Notes: a model not told the origin generated them from the sequence alone. A stretch of DNA of 64,000 bases from Alopecurus myosuroides (GCA_028641055.1 CM054057.1:579046610-579110609); one strand, 5' to 3'; shown: positions 32,735 to 45,490, numbered from the stretch's first letter. Program-made: numbers and translations.

Positions 32735-34241
32735 TGATGAGCCACAAGTATAGGGGGTGTATCATAGTAATTTAGATAAATAAGAGTGTCAAACCCAACG
32801 AGGAGCAGAAGGTGTTGACAAGCAGTTTCGATGAAGGAATAACTGTAAATACTGGAAAACAAATTTGTAGGGGTTTTTGATATTGCAGATAAATAAAGTG
32901 CGAGTAAATAAAATGCAGTAATAATAATTGCAGCGAGTGGCCCAATCCTTTCTTCATCAAAGGACAAGCGGATGAGTTTACTTATAATTAACAAACGTTC
33001 TCGAGGACACACAGGAGGTTTCTGTCAAGTGCTTTTGTTCCATGCAGCTGAATAATGTTCGGTGTTTTGATAAGTGTTGTGTGGGTGAACCTATGCTAAT
33101 GTACTATCCCATCCAAGACTAAAACATACTTGTGATTATACCCCTTGCAAGCATCCGCAACTACAAGAAAGTAATTAAGAAATAAATCTAACCACAACTT
33201 TAAACTCCGGGATCCTACGCTCCCTCGTGTAATGGTTTCCTAACGGGGGTTTAGGTTTCTGTCACTCCGGCAAACCCACAATCAGTAGCCAAATATACGA
33301 TGCATTCCCCTAGGCCCATAAATGGTGAAGTATCATGTAGTCGACTTTCACATGACACCACTAGAAGAATAACACCACAACTTAAATATCAAACATTAAT
33401 ATTATTCAACATTACTTCACTACTAACAACTTGACTTCTCCCATGTCCTCAAGAACAACACGAACTACTCCAACACATCATACGGATCATAATCATAGGT
33501 TATATAATGGATGATAACAATATGGTCATAAAGTGCAAACACCGATAAATCTCACAAGCATCAACTACTAACAAGTAACCCACACCGGGAGAGAGATCTA
33601 ATGCAAAACAACGATAGAGGCCCCTAATTGTTACAGAGGGATGAAGGTGGATGATGAGGTTGATGGTGCTGGTGGTGATGACGATGATGATGACGATCTT
33701 GATGATGCCCGGAGTGATGACGGTGACGATGGCGGTGATTTCCCCTCTCCGGAGAGGAATTTCCCCGGCAGATTTATCCCTGCCAGAGAGCTTTTCTATC
33801 TCGGGTGTTTTTCGCCCCGCAGCAGCGGCGGAATAGTTCTTCGAGGATGGAATGAGGCTTAGGGTTCCCTCGGGGTCAGGGGTCCAAAGTTGACCCCTGG
33901 AGGTGGGCCAGGGTGGCCACACCCCTAGGTGGCGCGGCCAGGGGGCGCCACCCCTAGGTGTGGGCCCCTGGTGGCCCCCTCTGGCTCTCCTTCTGTTTGT
34001 GTTCTTCCTCGGGACTTTTAGGAACCCCCGGATGTCCCCCTTCTCCTTCTGATCTTCTGGAATATGGTATCTCGATGGTGCTTTTTTTCCATCAGATTTC
34101 TGGTCCCGGTGTTTATTCTCCAAAAATTATAAAGCATGCAAAATAAGATAAGATAACATAAGGGCTGCATCATAACATGAAATATATCGATGAATAACAG
34201 AAAATTATGATATAAAATAGTGATGCAAAATGGACGTATCA
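32735..34241 (-). repeat. Element C 5' LTR (1507 bp)
   Basis: On the minus strand it starts tgatacgtccattttgcat and ends gtggctcatca. The start is the one common to many Triticeae Athila LTRs. The GC-rich block at 33870-34010 has several imperfect inverted repeats. Confidence 0.88.
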
Positions 34242-34860
34242 CTGTGAAGTGACTAGCGTAGCCTCTATCCATTTCGTGAATTTGTCGACAGCTACTAGCA
34301 GGTGGGTGTATCCTCCGGGTGTTGACTTCCGTAGAAGTCCCACCATGTCTAGCCCCATTGAGTAAAGGGCCAGGCGATAGGGATCATGTGGAGTTCTGTG
34401 GCCGGGGCGTGTGGCTTGGGCACGAACCTTTGGCAGGCATTGCATCTGTCCACTAGGTCTTTAGCGTCTCTAGCCGCCGTGAGCCACTAGAAACCTACGC
34501 GGAAAGCCTTTCCCACGATTTCTTTCCAGCTTGTGTGGTGCCCGCAGTCGTCTTGGTGTATGTCACGGAGCAGCTCCTTGCCGTCTTCGGGTGCGATGCA
34601 TCTTTGGAGTACTTCTGATATGCTTTGCTTGTACAACTCTCCTTGGATCACCCGAAAAGATTTGCTGCGCCGTACTATCTGTCTAGCCTTGCGAACGTCT
34701 TCCAGGAGCTATTTATTGGACAAGTAGTCGAGGTATTTCTGCGTCCAGGTGGCTCGACCAAAAAAACTTGCCTTGAGATGTGATGTGTGAGCTCTATGAG
34801 GGCGATTAGCTGGTTGGCCACCGTTTCTGCTGCGGGTGCCAATGCGGGCTTGTTGACCTT
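34242..34860 (-). pseudogene. pol: Element D integrase, N-terminal part
   Basis: G-L-D-M-V-G-L-L-R and H-L-L-V-A-V-D-K-F-T-K-W-I-E-A give the first catalytic Asp. The upstream zinc domain lies in broken frames (34450-34860). Coding stops at the element C LTR, so the second Asp and the Glu are outside the window. Confidence 0.85.
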
Positions 34861-34866
34861 GTCTGG

Positions 34867-35520
34867 TCATTTGCTAATTCTCTCGAGGTAGATTTCTGGT
34901 GGAACAGGGGGGTTTGTGGACCCTATGTTCGCCAGTTTGTCTACCTCCTCGTTGCTTGATCGCTCGATGTGCTTCAGCTCGCACCCTTTGAAACTTCCTT
35001 GGAGTAGGTTGTACATGTCGTGATAGGCGATCATGTTGTCTGCAATAGCGTCACACTCCTTCATCGTCTGCTGCATGATAAGGTTTGAATCCCCGTATAT
35101 CATCAATCGAGTGGCTCCACAGGCAATCTCCATCTTCATGCCGTGCAGGAGGGCCTAGTATTCTGCATCGTTGTTGGATGCGGGGTCGTCAGGAGGCAAG
35201 TCGAGTCACAGGACGTACTATAGCTTATCGACCCTTGGCGATATGAGGATGACACCAAGTCCAGCTCCCTCGTTTCTCTTCGAACCGTCAAAGTACATGA
35301 TCCAGTTGCTCGTGTATTCTGGAGATCCCGGGGTTTGCAGCTCTATCCACTCGCTCAGGAACTCCACGACGACCTGGGATTTTACGGCGTTGCGCCCTGC
35401 GTATATGATGTCCCAGGCGCCTAGCTCGATGCTCCATTTTGTAAATCTTCCGGATGCCATGGGGTTGTTCATGATAGTATCGAGTGATGCGTCATTTAGG
35501 ACCGTGACGGTATGCTCCTA
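34867..35520 (-). pseudogene. pol: Element D RNase H, second (plant-type) domain
   Basis: Y-F-D-G-S-K-R-N-E-G-A-G-L-G-V-I-L in 35472-35218 and I-Y-G-D-S-N-L-I-M-Q-Q in 35139-34867 supply the RNase H aspartates, in two frames. This follows the RT-linked RNase H, so D, like other Tat elements, has two RNase H-like modules. Confidence 0.8.
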
Positions 35521-36659
35521 GAAGTAGTGTTTGAGCCTGCGAGCAGTAAGGACCACTCCATATACGAGCTTCTGGTAGTGGGAGTATCGTTGTTTGCACG
35601 GCGAAAGCACCTCACTGGTGTAGTATATTGGCCTCTGAACGCCGTATGCTTTTCTGTCTTCTGGCCGCTCGATGACAATTACCGTGCTGATGACTTGGTT
35701 TGTTGCGGCTAGGTAAAGGAAGAGTGGTTCCTTTTCCTGTGGCGTTGCCAATACGCTTCTGCTCTGCAGCGCTCTTTTCAAGTTGATGAACACCTTCTTT
35801 GCTTCTGGCGTCCACTCGAACTTATCTGTTTTCTTCAGCAGCTCATAGAAGGGGTGCGCCTGCTCGCCTAATCTTGCGATGAATCTGCTCAGAGCGGCCA
35901 GTCGCCCTGCAAGCTGCCGTACGCCGTGAAGATTCGTTGGTTCCTTCATCGTCAAGATTGCCTGTATTTTCTCCGGGTTGTCCTCAATTCCTCGGGCGGA
36001 GACAAGATAGCCGAGGAGTTGTCCCGCGGGGACTCCAAAGACGCATTTTGTCAGACTGAGTTTGATTCTGTAAGCGTTGAGGGCGTCAAATGTCTCACTG
36101 ATATCCTCGAGGAGTGTGTCCTCCACTCGAGTCTTGATGACAATGTCGTCAACGTAAACTTGTATGTTCTTGCCAGTGAGCTTGGCGAGGCATTTTTGCA
36201 TGTAGCGCTGATATGTTGCGCCTGCGTTTTTCATCTCGAAGGGAATTGTCGTGTAGCAGTATACACCGTGTGGTGTGAGGAATGTTGTCTTCTCTTCATC
36301 CTCATGTTTCATCCTGGTTTGATTGTAGCCCGAGTAGGCGTCCAGCCTGCAGTGGAGTCCACGATCTGGTCGATCCGTGGTAATGGGAAGTTATCCTTGG
36401 GGCAGTGTTTGTTCAACGACGTGTAGTCGATGCACACGCGAAGGATGTCAGTGTTTTTCTTCAGGACTAACATCGGGTTTGCTAACCAGGTGGAAATTTT
36501 GATTTCTCTGATGAATTTGGCAGCTAGCAATCTGTTCACCTCTTCTCCGAGTGCCCTTTGTTTTAGTTCAGAAAAACGTCGAGTGGTTTGCTTGACTGGC
36601 TTGGCGTCTTTATATACTTCAAGTGAGTGCTCGGCGAACTCCCTGGGTATCCCTGGCAT
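35518..36659 (-). pseudogene. pol: Element D reverse transcriptase and first RNase H
   Basis: Two frames, 36659-36309 and 36312-35518, offset by a small deletion near 36345 (S-T-A-G is followed at once by L-D-A-Y-S-G-Y in another frame, so a few residues are missing). Catalytic Y-V-D-D-I-V near 36150, L-D-A-Y-S-G-Y with the other palm Asp, and L-G-Y-L-V-S-A-R-G-I. The connection and RNase H segment ends R-L-K-H-Y-F. The core motifs are intact apart from the frame break. Confidence 0.9.
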
Positions 36660-36969
36660 ATCTGAAGGCTGCCAGGCGAAAATCTCCCAGTACTCACGGA
36701 GGAGTTCGACGAGCGCGCCTTCCTATGCGGACGAAAGGGTGGTGGACACCATCGCCGTCCTCGCAGGTTCTGTTTGGGCTGAATCAAGTTCCGGGGCGTT
36801 CTTTTTGGTAAGTGGCATCACAGAGTGATCCGTGGTTTTGCCAACTCTTCCAGCTCCTCCTGCATCCCGAAATATTTCACGATCTCATTGAACTTAGTAT
36901 CACACTTGCCTGACTTTTGGAAGTTGTCGTTTATGGTAATCCTGCCATATTTCCCTGGAAGGTTGAGCT

Positions 36970-37308
36970 TCAGGTAGGCGTAGTGAGGTACTGCCATGAA
37001 TTCGCGAACGCTGTTCTGCCGAGAATGGCGTAGTACTGTGATGGACAATCGACGACTTCTAAGTCGAGAAATTCCCTTCTGCAATTTTTCGGGGTTCCTA
37101 GCACCACCTCCAAGTTGATTGTTCCGAGTGGCCGGACGGCTTTCCCTGGTACTATCCCGTGGAAGGATGTTTCTGATTCTGCGAGCCCGTCCAGGTTTTT
37201 GTTCATCTTGCGGAGTGTGTCCGTGAATATGATGTTGATTCCACTGCCACCGTCCATGAACACCCGAGTGAGGTCGTAGTTGCATATTTGTGCCTGAATG
37301 ACAAGCAT
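36970..37308 (-). pseudogene. Element D aspartic protease
   Basis: V-F-M-D-G-G-S-G-I-N-I-I-F (active site intact) and A-I-L-G-R-T-A-F. It shows what the same loop in element A should look like. Confidence 0.85.
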
Positions 37309-37347
37309 GGCGTGCCCTGGTCGATAGACCCGTGGGGGATGATCCTC

Positions 37348-37580
37348 TCACGAGAATGTTGTCGACTGCTCTGACATCTTCAGGTATTCGGGTGTGGATG
37401 GTGGAGCTTGTAATGCCATGTTGACTTGGCGTGTGTTTGTCTTCTGGACTCTTCGGGACGGGCAGACCTTCTGTATCATTCCTAGGAGCCCCCGTGGGTG
37501 CGGGTACCCGTTGGCTCCCGGGTTTGCGGAGGGTGGAGATGGTAGCGCGGATAATACCACGTTCTGGTGTCCTGGTGGAG
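37348..37580 (-). pseudogene. gag: Element D gag C-terminal fragment, left of insertion H
   Basis: The frame P-P-G-H-Q-N-V-V-L-S-A-L-P ... continues the Pro-rich gag tail that ends at about 48700 on the other side of H. Both sides are in a compatible frame. Confidence 0.7.
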
Positions 37581-39531
37581 TGTAACATCCCAGTGTTTGG
37601 GAGTTTATAAGGATATAAATATAATATGTGCATTTGCAAAGCATGCATCTAAAAATACGGGAAATTTTGGCGCGAAAGTTTAAACGAATCAAAGTGACCA
37701 ATGTTTCACTTGACATGATGAAATAGGTTTAGATCATATGGTAAGGAGTACATTTGGAGTGATCTTTATAACATAGTATCTCTACAAACTAAATCATTTG
37801 ATAAGACAAACCATAATTGGTTATGATCAAACACAAACTCTCAACAACCTTAACCACAAATCTATAAGTGACTTGGGATAATTCACTAGGTAACTACAAC
37901 CAAAGTGGGGTGAGTATCCAAATCACATAAGTGATAATCATACTTCCACAAATGAGTAATACAAAATTGAACCATCTCGTCAACAGAGATGTTATGTTCC
38001 ATAAAAGAACAACCCTCTAAGTTATTAATTCATTTACCCAACATCTTTCTAAATCATGTAATAACTATTAAGTGAACCTCCACCAGTAAATAACAAAGGA
38101 TTAATTGTAACATCCCAAGTATGAAAACCATCCCCTTAGAATGTTTGTTGCATGTTTATTAAAGTATTGCATCATGTCATCATATTGTTTCCATGTTGTT
38201 TGCATTTGTTTCTTAATTGTTGCATTTGATTTCCACTGTTTTCACAACTCAAGTTCAAACTTTATTCAAACAATGGTTTCATATTTGCTCTGTTACAACA
38301 TTTTGAATAAAAATCACAAATAAAAACAACCAATCTGTTTCATGTTTTTCCATAGTGATCACTTGTGAAAAGGATGGTTTTAATCAATCCTTTTAAATTC
38401 CAAAAACACATTTAAATTTCAAATCAAAGCACCAAAACAGAACCATTTTGAAATTATGATGATACCAAAACAAATCAACTCAATTTGTCTAATTACCATA
38501 GGGGTTACCCTATTTTAAAAGTTGGTTTTTATTAATGATCATGTAATAATCAAAATTCCCCAAATTATGGTTTAAATTCAAACAGCAAGTAAAATTTCAA
38601 ACTTTTGAAAATAGAAGTTACCAACTGTTTGCAATAGGCCTAAGTAACTTTCTCTAATTTTTTTCCAAATTTTTCTCTAAGCCTAAACCTATCAAATGCT
38701 TCCAATTCCTATTTCAGCAAAAAAAAAAAGAAGGGAGAAAGCAAAATAGAAAAATCCAATTTTTGGCGCCAACAGAGACTGGGCTGCGCCCAGCCCATCT
38801 CTCTTTTCCTTCCCCTCGATCTCTTCCGCAGTGCAGCCCAGCCCGCTATTCCCCGAAGAAAACGTTTCGTTTTTTTCCCTCGATCTAATCCTTCTTCCCG
38901 CAGTACGGCGCCCATCCGCCGGTGCCACCGCGGCAGAAACGCCACCCGACGGCGATCCGATTGATCCTCTGCCCCTATATAGCCCCTAGGGCTCCGCGCC
39001 ACCTACCCCTAACCCTAGGTCGCTGTTTCCCCCCTCGCGCCGCCGCCGTCTACCCCTCTGCCACCGCTTCCCCTCTCTGATTCCACCTCACCGGAGAACT
39101 TCGACTGAATCTGTTCACCGCGCCGTCGCCATGGTTTTCCACTCCCCTACCTAGACCCAAAAATCGAAAGCCCGCATCTTCCTCTACAACTTGGACACCG
39201 GAGCGCGCCTGGGAACGCACGGAGTCCGCGCCGCCGTCCACTACTCCGCCGCAGCTGCGTCGTCACGCCGTCGTCAGCAAATCTCTGCAACCGCGACGAA
39301 CTCCCGGTGAGCCACTGTGCCGTCCCATCCCCTCTCATCCCTCTGTTGCACCGCACGGTTCCGTGCACGTCCACCGCGTCCAGCACACGCACACACCTCT
39401 CAGATCGAGCACGGCCACTGTTTTCCCCGCCGGCGAGCTCCGTTGTCTGATGAAGTTCAGGTTCAGCGCGTCAGCAAAAATTCAGTTAGCCTAGATCTGA
39501 AGCTCTTCCTCTCCGCGTCGCGTTACTGTCA

Positions 39532-39612
39532 ACAAAACGCACGGCAGCGCAGTGGTTTCAGTCCAGCGTGCGCGCAGCGAGGGCGCGGGTTCGAATCCCT
39601 CGCGCCGCGTTT
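39532..39612 (+). other. tRNA-like / Pol III promoter-like sequence in the F LTR
   Basis: A B-box-like ggttcgaatcc (39588-39598) sits in a hairpin, about 40 bases after an A-box-like gcgcagtggtt (about 39546). The whole cannot be folded into a clean tRNA: one T-stem mismatch and no matching acceptor strand. Probably a degenerate tRNA- or SINE-derived piece. Confidence 0.4.
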
Positions 39613-40811
39613 AATCCACACTTTTGCTCCTCTGGCTGACAGGCAGGGGCCACACGGCAGTGACCCTGGCTGCCACGCCATCGCGCTCAGCGCCACGCCA
39701 CCCCCCGTGGCCCACTGGCAGTGGCTAGGGCTAGCTGCTGTTCGGTGCAAAAAGTTTGCACGCTTCTGTTTTAAATTTCTATTTCCTTTAAAATGGCAGA
39801 ATTAAACCCTAAACTTTAAACTTTAATAACTTTTAATCCATAACTCTAAATAATAAAAGTTATATATGTTTATTGCTCTAAATTAAATGATCTTTCCAAA
39901 TAATCCAATGTGTACTGTTTTGAAATTTCAAAATGCAATTCAAATTTGAATTCAAATAATTCAATTGTATTTTGCTAAAATTCATAACTAATTCACAATA
40001 AATCCAAATCATGCAAATGAAATATGTTTTCAATGCTATTTCAAATAACCTATTCAAATATAAATTTTGTTTCATGGTTTGAATAATTTAAATTGCCTAA
40101 ATAATTTAATACTTGTTTAATTCATTTAAATTTGATAAAATCATAACTTGCTCAAAATAAAATGATTTTAAACATGCAAAATATGTTTTCAAACCATCAA
40201 AGTGTGAACTTTTCAAATGTGAGTTTGAATGTATGTTTTGAACAAATAAAAATTCAATTAAATTCAAACTTGTTTTAAATTCATTTAAAACTTGTTTAAT
40301 ATTGTTTAATTCATAATTAAATTATCCTAATTCCAATTTCAATATTTGAAACATGTAATCCAACTAAAATTTGATGTTCTTTTCAAATATAAACTTTGTT
40401 ATTTGTTTTGAACACTTTAACTTGTTGAAAACAACAAATACTTGTGTGACATGTTTAAGTGACCCAAAATTTCTAAACTTAATAAATGATTTTCCAAACA
40501 TGTTCAAATCCTTTTTCACTTGCATCTATTATTTGTTACTTGTTGTTATTTTGTTGTTACCCTCATGCATGCATCATGCTAACAACTTTCACATAATAAT
40601 TAATTGTAAATCATTTGTTTCCACTTATTTTCAATGGACCTTTTCCATATGCAATCCAATTGCATATGGGTCCATATACATGGTGTTATTATGTTACCTA
40701 GTTTATTTTGAGGCAACCATTAACTTGTCATGCATCATATTTGATTGTGCAATATGCCATGATAATGATTGTTTATATTTCTGCCTTGTTTGTTTGCTTC
40801 TTCTCGGATAG

Positions 40812-42171
40812 ACGACGACGTTGAGACCGACGATACTTACGACACCCCTTCTGAGGATCTAGCTCAGTACCAGGCTGCTGAGTTTGCAGGCAAGTATTCA
40901 CTCACATGAACCATTGTGTTCCTTTCCACATTGGATACCGATACTTTCCGTTGTCTATTCTGCTAGCCCTATGTATCGTTGCTTCTGTTCGAACCTATCA
41001 CATGTTATCCTTTAACCCTGATATAGCCTCACCTCCACACCTATAACCCCTTTGCTTGTTGCCCGTGTCTTACTAGCATGCTTAGGGTTGTTTTGCTCGA
41101 GTCTGTTACCCGTTACTTTCTGTTACTATATTTTATTATGTTCTGGGGCTCGATGTTAAACAACAACCTGTTAATTTTGAGGTAATAATAATTTGATGAT
41201 AAGGCACCGGCAGGAGGCCCGGCGTGGTTTTGAGGCCTGCTAGTGTCGACCCTAATAGGAAAAGGGTCTTGTCTACTGATCCATGATGAGCGCACTATCC
41301 GCATGTGGGAAGCGTGTATGGGCGCCCCCCTCAATTTGACTCGATTCGCATCTCGTCCAAATCGCCACACTTAGTTCGGGCTTTCCATTTGCTGCACGCA
41401 TATGCAGGTACGAACCCGAGGCCAGGGTGAAACTTTTGTAGTCGGCATTTAGGGCGGCGTGGTCTTCCAGTGCTATGAGGGTCCTCCTTTTCTTCGGGGG
41501 GCTCGATTAGCCGCGCACGCACAGCACGTGGTGCTTTGGGCTTGATGCGAAGAAGAGTTGAGTTGTGTTGAGTGCCCCGCTTGGTGGGAAAGGCCTTGCC
41601 ATCTGGCGGGTTATTCTTACGTGTACGGCCAAATTGGTGCACCCCTGCAGGGATAAATCTTCTCGAGAAGCCGTGTTTTCCGCGGTTATGGTTGACTTGG
41701 TGAAAGTACTGGATAACAAGTACTCAGAACAACTTACACCTAACTAATGGTAAACTTGACTAGTAATAGACTTATTGACACAACAACTTGATCCATCATT
41801 AATTCAACTGTGTGAGTTATCCTCGGATTGCTTCTTTGGATAAGGGGCGAGATCCAGGATGGGTTTGATTGGTGGTTAGCTATAGTTGGTTACGATACGC
41901 TATCTTATCTCTTTCTGTTACACCGGAAGTTGTAGTATGTTCTGTAGTTGGTTAGTGCAGCCAGTTGCAGCCTCTTTTATACCCTTTCCTTCCGTTGATC
42001 CCAAGGCATCTGTGCCTGGTGTTGACGGGTTACATTTTGGTGAACTGTGAGTCTTGCTTGCCAGTACGTTTATGTACTGACCCCTTTGGGGCTGTGGTTT
42101 CCGCAGACTACGCTTACGAGGATCCAGGTGACGGCTACTACGTGGAGTTTGACGAGGCTGCTGACGAGTAG
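40812..42171 (+). CDS. Two C-terminal coding exons inside the F LTR, joined by a GC-AG intron
   Basis: Exon 40812-40889 (78 nt, acceptor atag before it), intron 40890-42106 with donor gcag|gcaagt and acceptor tccgcag, exon 42107-42171 (65 nt) ending in TAG. The junction restores an open frame rich in Asp, Glu and Tyr (E-F-A|D-Y ... D-E-A-A-D-E-stop). G holds the same two exons with the same lengths. The exons would give the C-terminus of a protein whose upstream part could lie in the internal domain (the 3' LTR copy being used). No known domain. Confidence 0.5.
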
Positions 42172-42644
42172 TTAGCGGACCCGGGCAGGATTCGAGACAT
42201 CGTGGATGGGCTCCATTTTCTTTTCATTCCCGGCTTCTTAAGCCAATTTGGATTTGTCTGTACTCAGACCCGTTGAATGCTTCCGCCGAGTTGTAATGAT
42301 ACTATGTTGGGACAGGTGTCCTCTGGATGATTGTATTTGCTATTCTCTGCCCTAGTGAGGGCCTGTTGCAACTTATTTCAATCTTTTGTGTCTTAGAGGC
42401 ATGTTGTGTTATCCTTTTGTTCAAAGCCGTTGACGTACCATGTGTGTATGGTATGAAGTACGTCAATGGTAGTGTCCTGATTTCTACGGGATAGTTTACA
42501 TCGACGGTGAACAGTAACGGTTGGTTGTCGCACATAAGTGCTGGCCTACCCGTAAGGGGACGCGGAGCCGTTAAGCCCCGTAATCCAATCAAAATACTGT
42601 TCAGTTCGTACGGTGAGTATCCTCTAGAAGTCCGGGTGCGACAA

Positions 42645-42656
42645 ATGGTATCAGAG
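42645..42656 (+). other. Element F primer binding site
   Basis: tggtatcagagt, initiator-tRNA-Met type, two bases after the LTR end. Confidence 0.85.
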
Positions 42657-43019
42657 TCTGTCTGCCTGTAGGATCCCTTTTACTGGTCGCAGTTGAGTCT
42701 AGAAACTATTTTGTAGCTATATAGGAAAAATGAAACGTGAGAGTAGGAATTCTGCCATTTTTCTTCTTTCCCCACCCACCCACCCTTTTCTGGTAAGGAA
42801 GTGCAACGTTGTTTTCTCTTCTCACCTAAACTTTCAAGTTAGGATTTCACGTGTTTTGGGTTCTCCGTAGTACCCCAGGACTTTTGGTCTCGTTTTCCCG
42901 ACGTTGCTTCGATATCCTGTTCTTCTAAAGAACCTTTTCGTCCGTTGAAACCTTGTTGTTACTTTCCACTTCAGTTTCTTCTACCGGCGTCTAATCAAAA
43001 CCTCCCAAATCATCTGCAG

Positions 43020-43454
43020 ATGGATCTCAGGTTCTTCCCGCAGGTGGTTCGGATGACTCGCTGTGAGAGCACTGCCGGTTATCCGGAGATGCTGAGAGAC
43101 ATGGTCACTTATCTGGGGTTCCATTGGGCACCAGAGTACCAGGTCTACGAGCAGCAGCGAGAGTTTGACCAGACCTACTACCAGGCTATCGTCTACATTC
43201 TGTCAGATGATGGCATGAGCGTTGTCCACCGCTACGAGGCAGTAGGTTCCACAGTGGATATGGCCGTGCAGCAGGCAGCTTACGTGAGTCTCACCGTCCT
43301 CCGTGCTGACTACTGGGGGTTTGACGATTCTATCTATCGCCACATCCCCCGTGGTTACATCACGTCAGCGGGAGCTCACTTCACCCTCTACGACAACCTG
43401 GATGTCTACGAGCATGATAACACCAGGCTGCACACCACTATATCTGTATTATGA
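43020..43454 (+). pseudogene. Element F internal ORF, unknown protein, truncated
   Basis: ATG at 43020, about 140 codons of element sequence before the break near 43437; the last few codons to TGA are H-derived. Motifs seen: M-D-L-R-F-F-P-Q-V-V, M-L-R-D-M-V-T-Y-L-G, then V-V-H-R-Y-E-A-V-G-S-T-V-D-M-A-V-Q-Q-A-A-Y-V-S-L-T-V-L-R. It is not recognisable as gag or pol. The last stretch has the strand-then-Ala-rich-helix look of a dsRNA-binding fold, but that is a guess. Position directly behind the primer site makes it the first gene of the element. Confidence 0.5.
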
Positions 43455-45490
43455 ATGACAAAGGTAATAAAGTGATGAATATAAAGTAAATCATGACACA
43501 TGGGAAAAATAAATAACAGCTATTACATAAGTCAGTAAACCTCAATAACTCTACATGCTCAGTGTTCAATCATCTCAAACAAGTGAGCATAGGGAAGCTC
43601 AACACAGTAATGAACATTTGATCAACTCATTATTAAGGCATCATTCCACAAACACTCGACATTTCTATCTGAATCATCATTCAACTATTAAAGTATCTCT
43701 GGATACAACTAAGGAATAACAACAAGTTATAACCTCTATTAGAGGAAGTAAATTGGAAACTAAGTAAATCAATCATGTATGATATAAGAACATATCTTAT
43801 GGGAAACAAAAGAACAAGTATATTGAAGAAGAATAAAACCTTAACTAACTCTTAATCAAGATCTTTCTACTTTGTCTAGATTATCTTGTTTTCCAATCTT
43901 CTCTGAATCATTCTGCAAGAGAAGCAACCCACAAGAAAGGAGGAACTACCATAGGAAGGTCTTCAAGAAGATTATTTAGAGTGTGCTAGAAGTGCTACTC
44001 TAATCTACTATAAGAGTACTTGGAAACTCTTATATCTTGATATGGTCTTATTAACCCTCTTGAAATAGTGTGATATTCCAATGTTAGTGTTATATAGAAG
44101 TAGTTTGATAACAAGCCTTGCAACCTTGTTAACAGATTACTTTTGTATATTCAAACAATTGAGTGTCATACACAAACAAACAGAAGGTGAGATAACTTGG
44201 TACATCTCACCCTATTGTATATGAGTAGTAATTTGGAGGCAAGACTAGCTACCTTGTTAACCAATTCTTCTTATATGCATAGGACAGATTGATGTCATAA
44301 ACTACATCTACATTCCTTTTGCAAACAACCAAGAGAAAGAATAACACTAAGGAAACAAGAAACCACATTATAATCATCTAAGTAAAATCTTTGCTTGGAA
44401 TAACTGGTTGTTTTCACCACAAGGGTGAGACAATGGAAGTTGGAATCCAAGAGACGATCTTAATTGCAAGGGACAAAGGCAATCCAAAGACAAGTGGCAA
44501 CTAGAGAAGAACATCAAGCAACAGAAGACCACAAGAAGCAACACTGCCTTAGTAAAGGAGCATAAAAATTATCTAGTGAATCATTAGGAAATATTAGAGA
44601 ACCAACAACCTCTGTCAAACCCATCAGAGATGAGGAACTCATAATAATATCCTTAATGGAAACAATTGTCAAGTATGAAATAATAACAAGAGATTGCATC
44701 CACATGTCTTGTGATATGTAGAGGTTGATGGTAACAAGCCTAACTTGTTTTCCATACCCTTCTCATACATATGAAAAATTGGTAATAACAAAAAGTTACC
44801 CATACACAACTATGTAAATGATTACATGTTTTGAAAACACCACTCAATAATACTCATACTTATAAACAAGGTTGGAAAACAAACATATAGTCTCTTGATA
44901 TTAGAAATCAATGTGAGCCTAAGCCACTCATGTTTTCCACATAATCAAGTACTAAAAAAAAATAACAAATATAGCTTACACACACCCAAGTAAAATGTCA
45001 AGCAAAATTATTAAGAGTTTCATTTGTGAGAATAAAAAAGTTGCATAGAAGAAAAACAAGTTCCTTCACCTATTAAAATCATTTGGTTTGAAAAGGCATG
45101 AAATACCCTATTGACTGATTTTCATGAAAATGCATAGAAACATTACTAAGCAATTTTACCAAATGATTTTCCAAAGAACAAATAACTAAAATTATTCACC
45201 ATTATTTAAATAACATGATTGTTATATCATACTCATATGATATCTTGTATGAAAGAAGATAAAAATTCAATTGAAGTTGAAATGGAGTGAAGATAACAAA
45301 AACCCCTCAATGGAGCACCCTAAGTATAAAATTTAAATCTTGCTCAAAATTGAAAAAGGAAAACATGGTGAGGTGTAGAATTTGATAAGGATTTCAAAAG
45401 TGATTTTTGATAATTTTTAGGTTTACAAATTGGCCCTGAAAACAAAGGTTTTCTTCTCAGTTTATAAGACAGAAGGACCTCTATGCAAAT
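43438..45490. other. H LTR, AT-rich portion
   Basis: AT-rich with many short direct repeats; no ORF, RNA gene or transposon motif recognised. Confidence 0.5.

Larger units (their letters stand above)
32139..34241 (-). mobile_element. Element C: Athila-type Gypsy retrotransposon, 5' end only
   Basis: Minus-strand 5' LTR (complement 32735-34241), primer site and the start of gag, cut at 32139 by element B. The rest lies left of the window. Confidence 0.85.
38106..42642 (+). repeat. Element F 5' LTR (4537 bp)
   Basis: Starts tgtaacatccc and ends gggtgcgaca. Positions 39794-42642 match G (55612-58598) in reverse. AT-rich from 38106, GC-rich 38760-39770, AT-rich again to 40800. Confidence 0.85.
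38106..43437 (+). mobile_element. Element F: long-LTR retrotransposon, 5' LTR plus truncated internal region
   Basis: A 4.5-kb LTR, primer site and about 800 bp of internal sequence with an ORF, inserted in H. No 3' LTR of F is found; the sequence returns to H-type at about 43437, so the element is truncated. The long LTR and lack of pol suggest the LARD/Sukkula or Erika group, by recall. Confidence 0.65.

Noticed and set aside
33641..33862. Acidic ORF (D-D-D-D runs) in the C LTR
   Set aside because: A gatgatgac simple-sequence stretch within the LTR, with no conserved counterpart.
39532..39612. A functional tRNA gene
   Set aside because: The T-arm is nearly right, but the acceptor strands do not pair and no clear D-arm or anticodon arm could be drawn.
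38692..39805. Open frames on both strands in the GC-rich block, suggesting host genes
   Set aside because: The block lies within an LTR whose counterparts show the same composition; frames overlap on both strands and have no family motifs.
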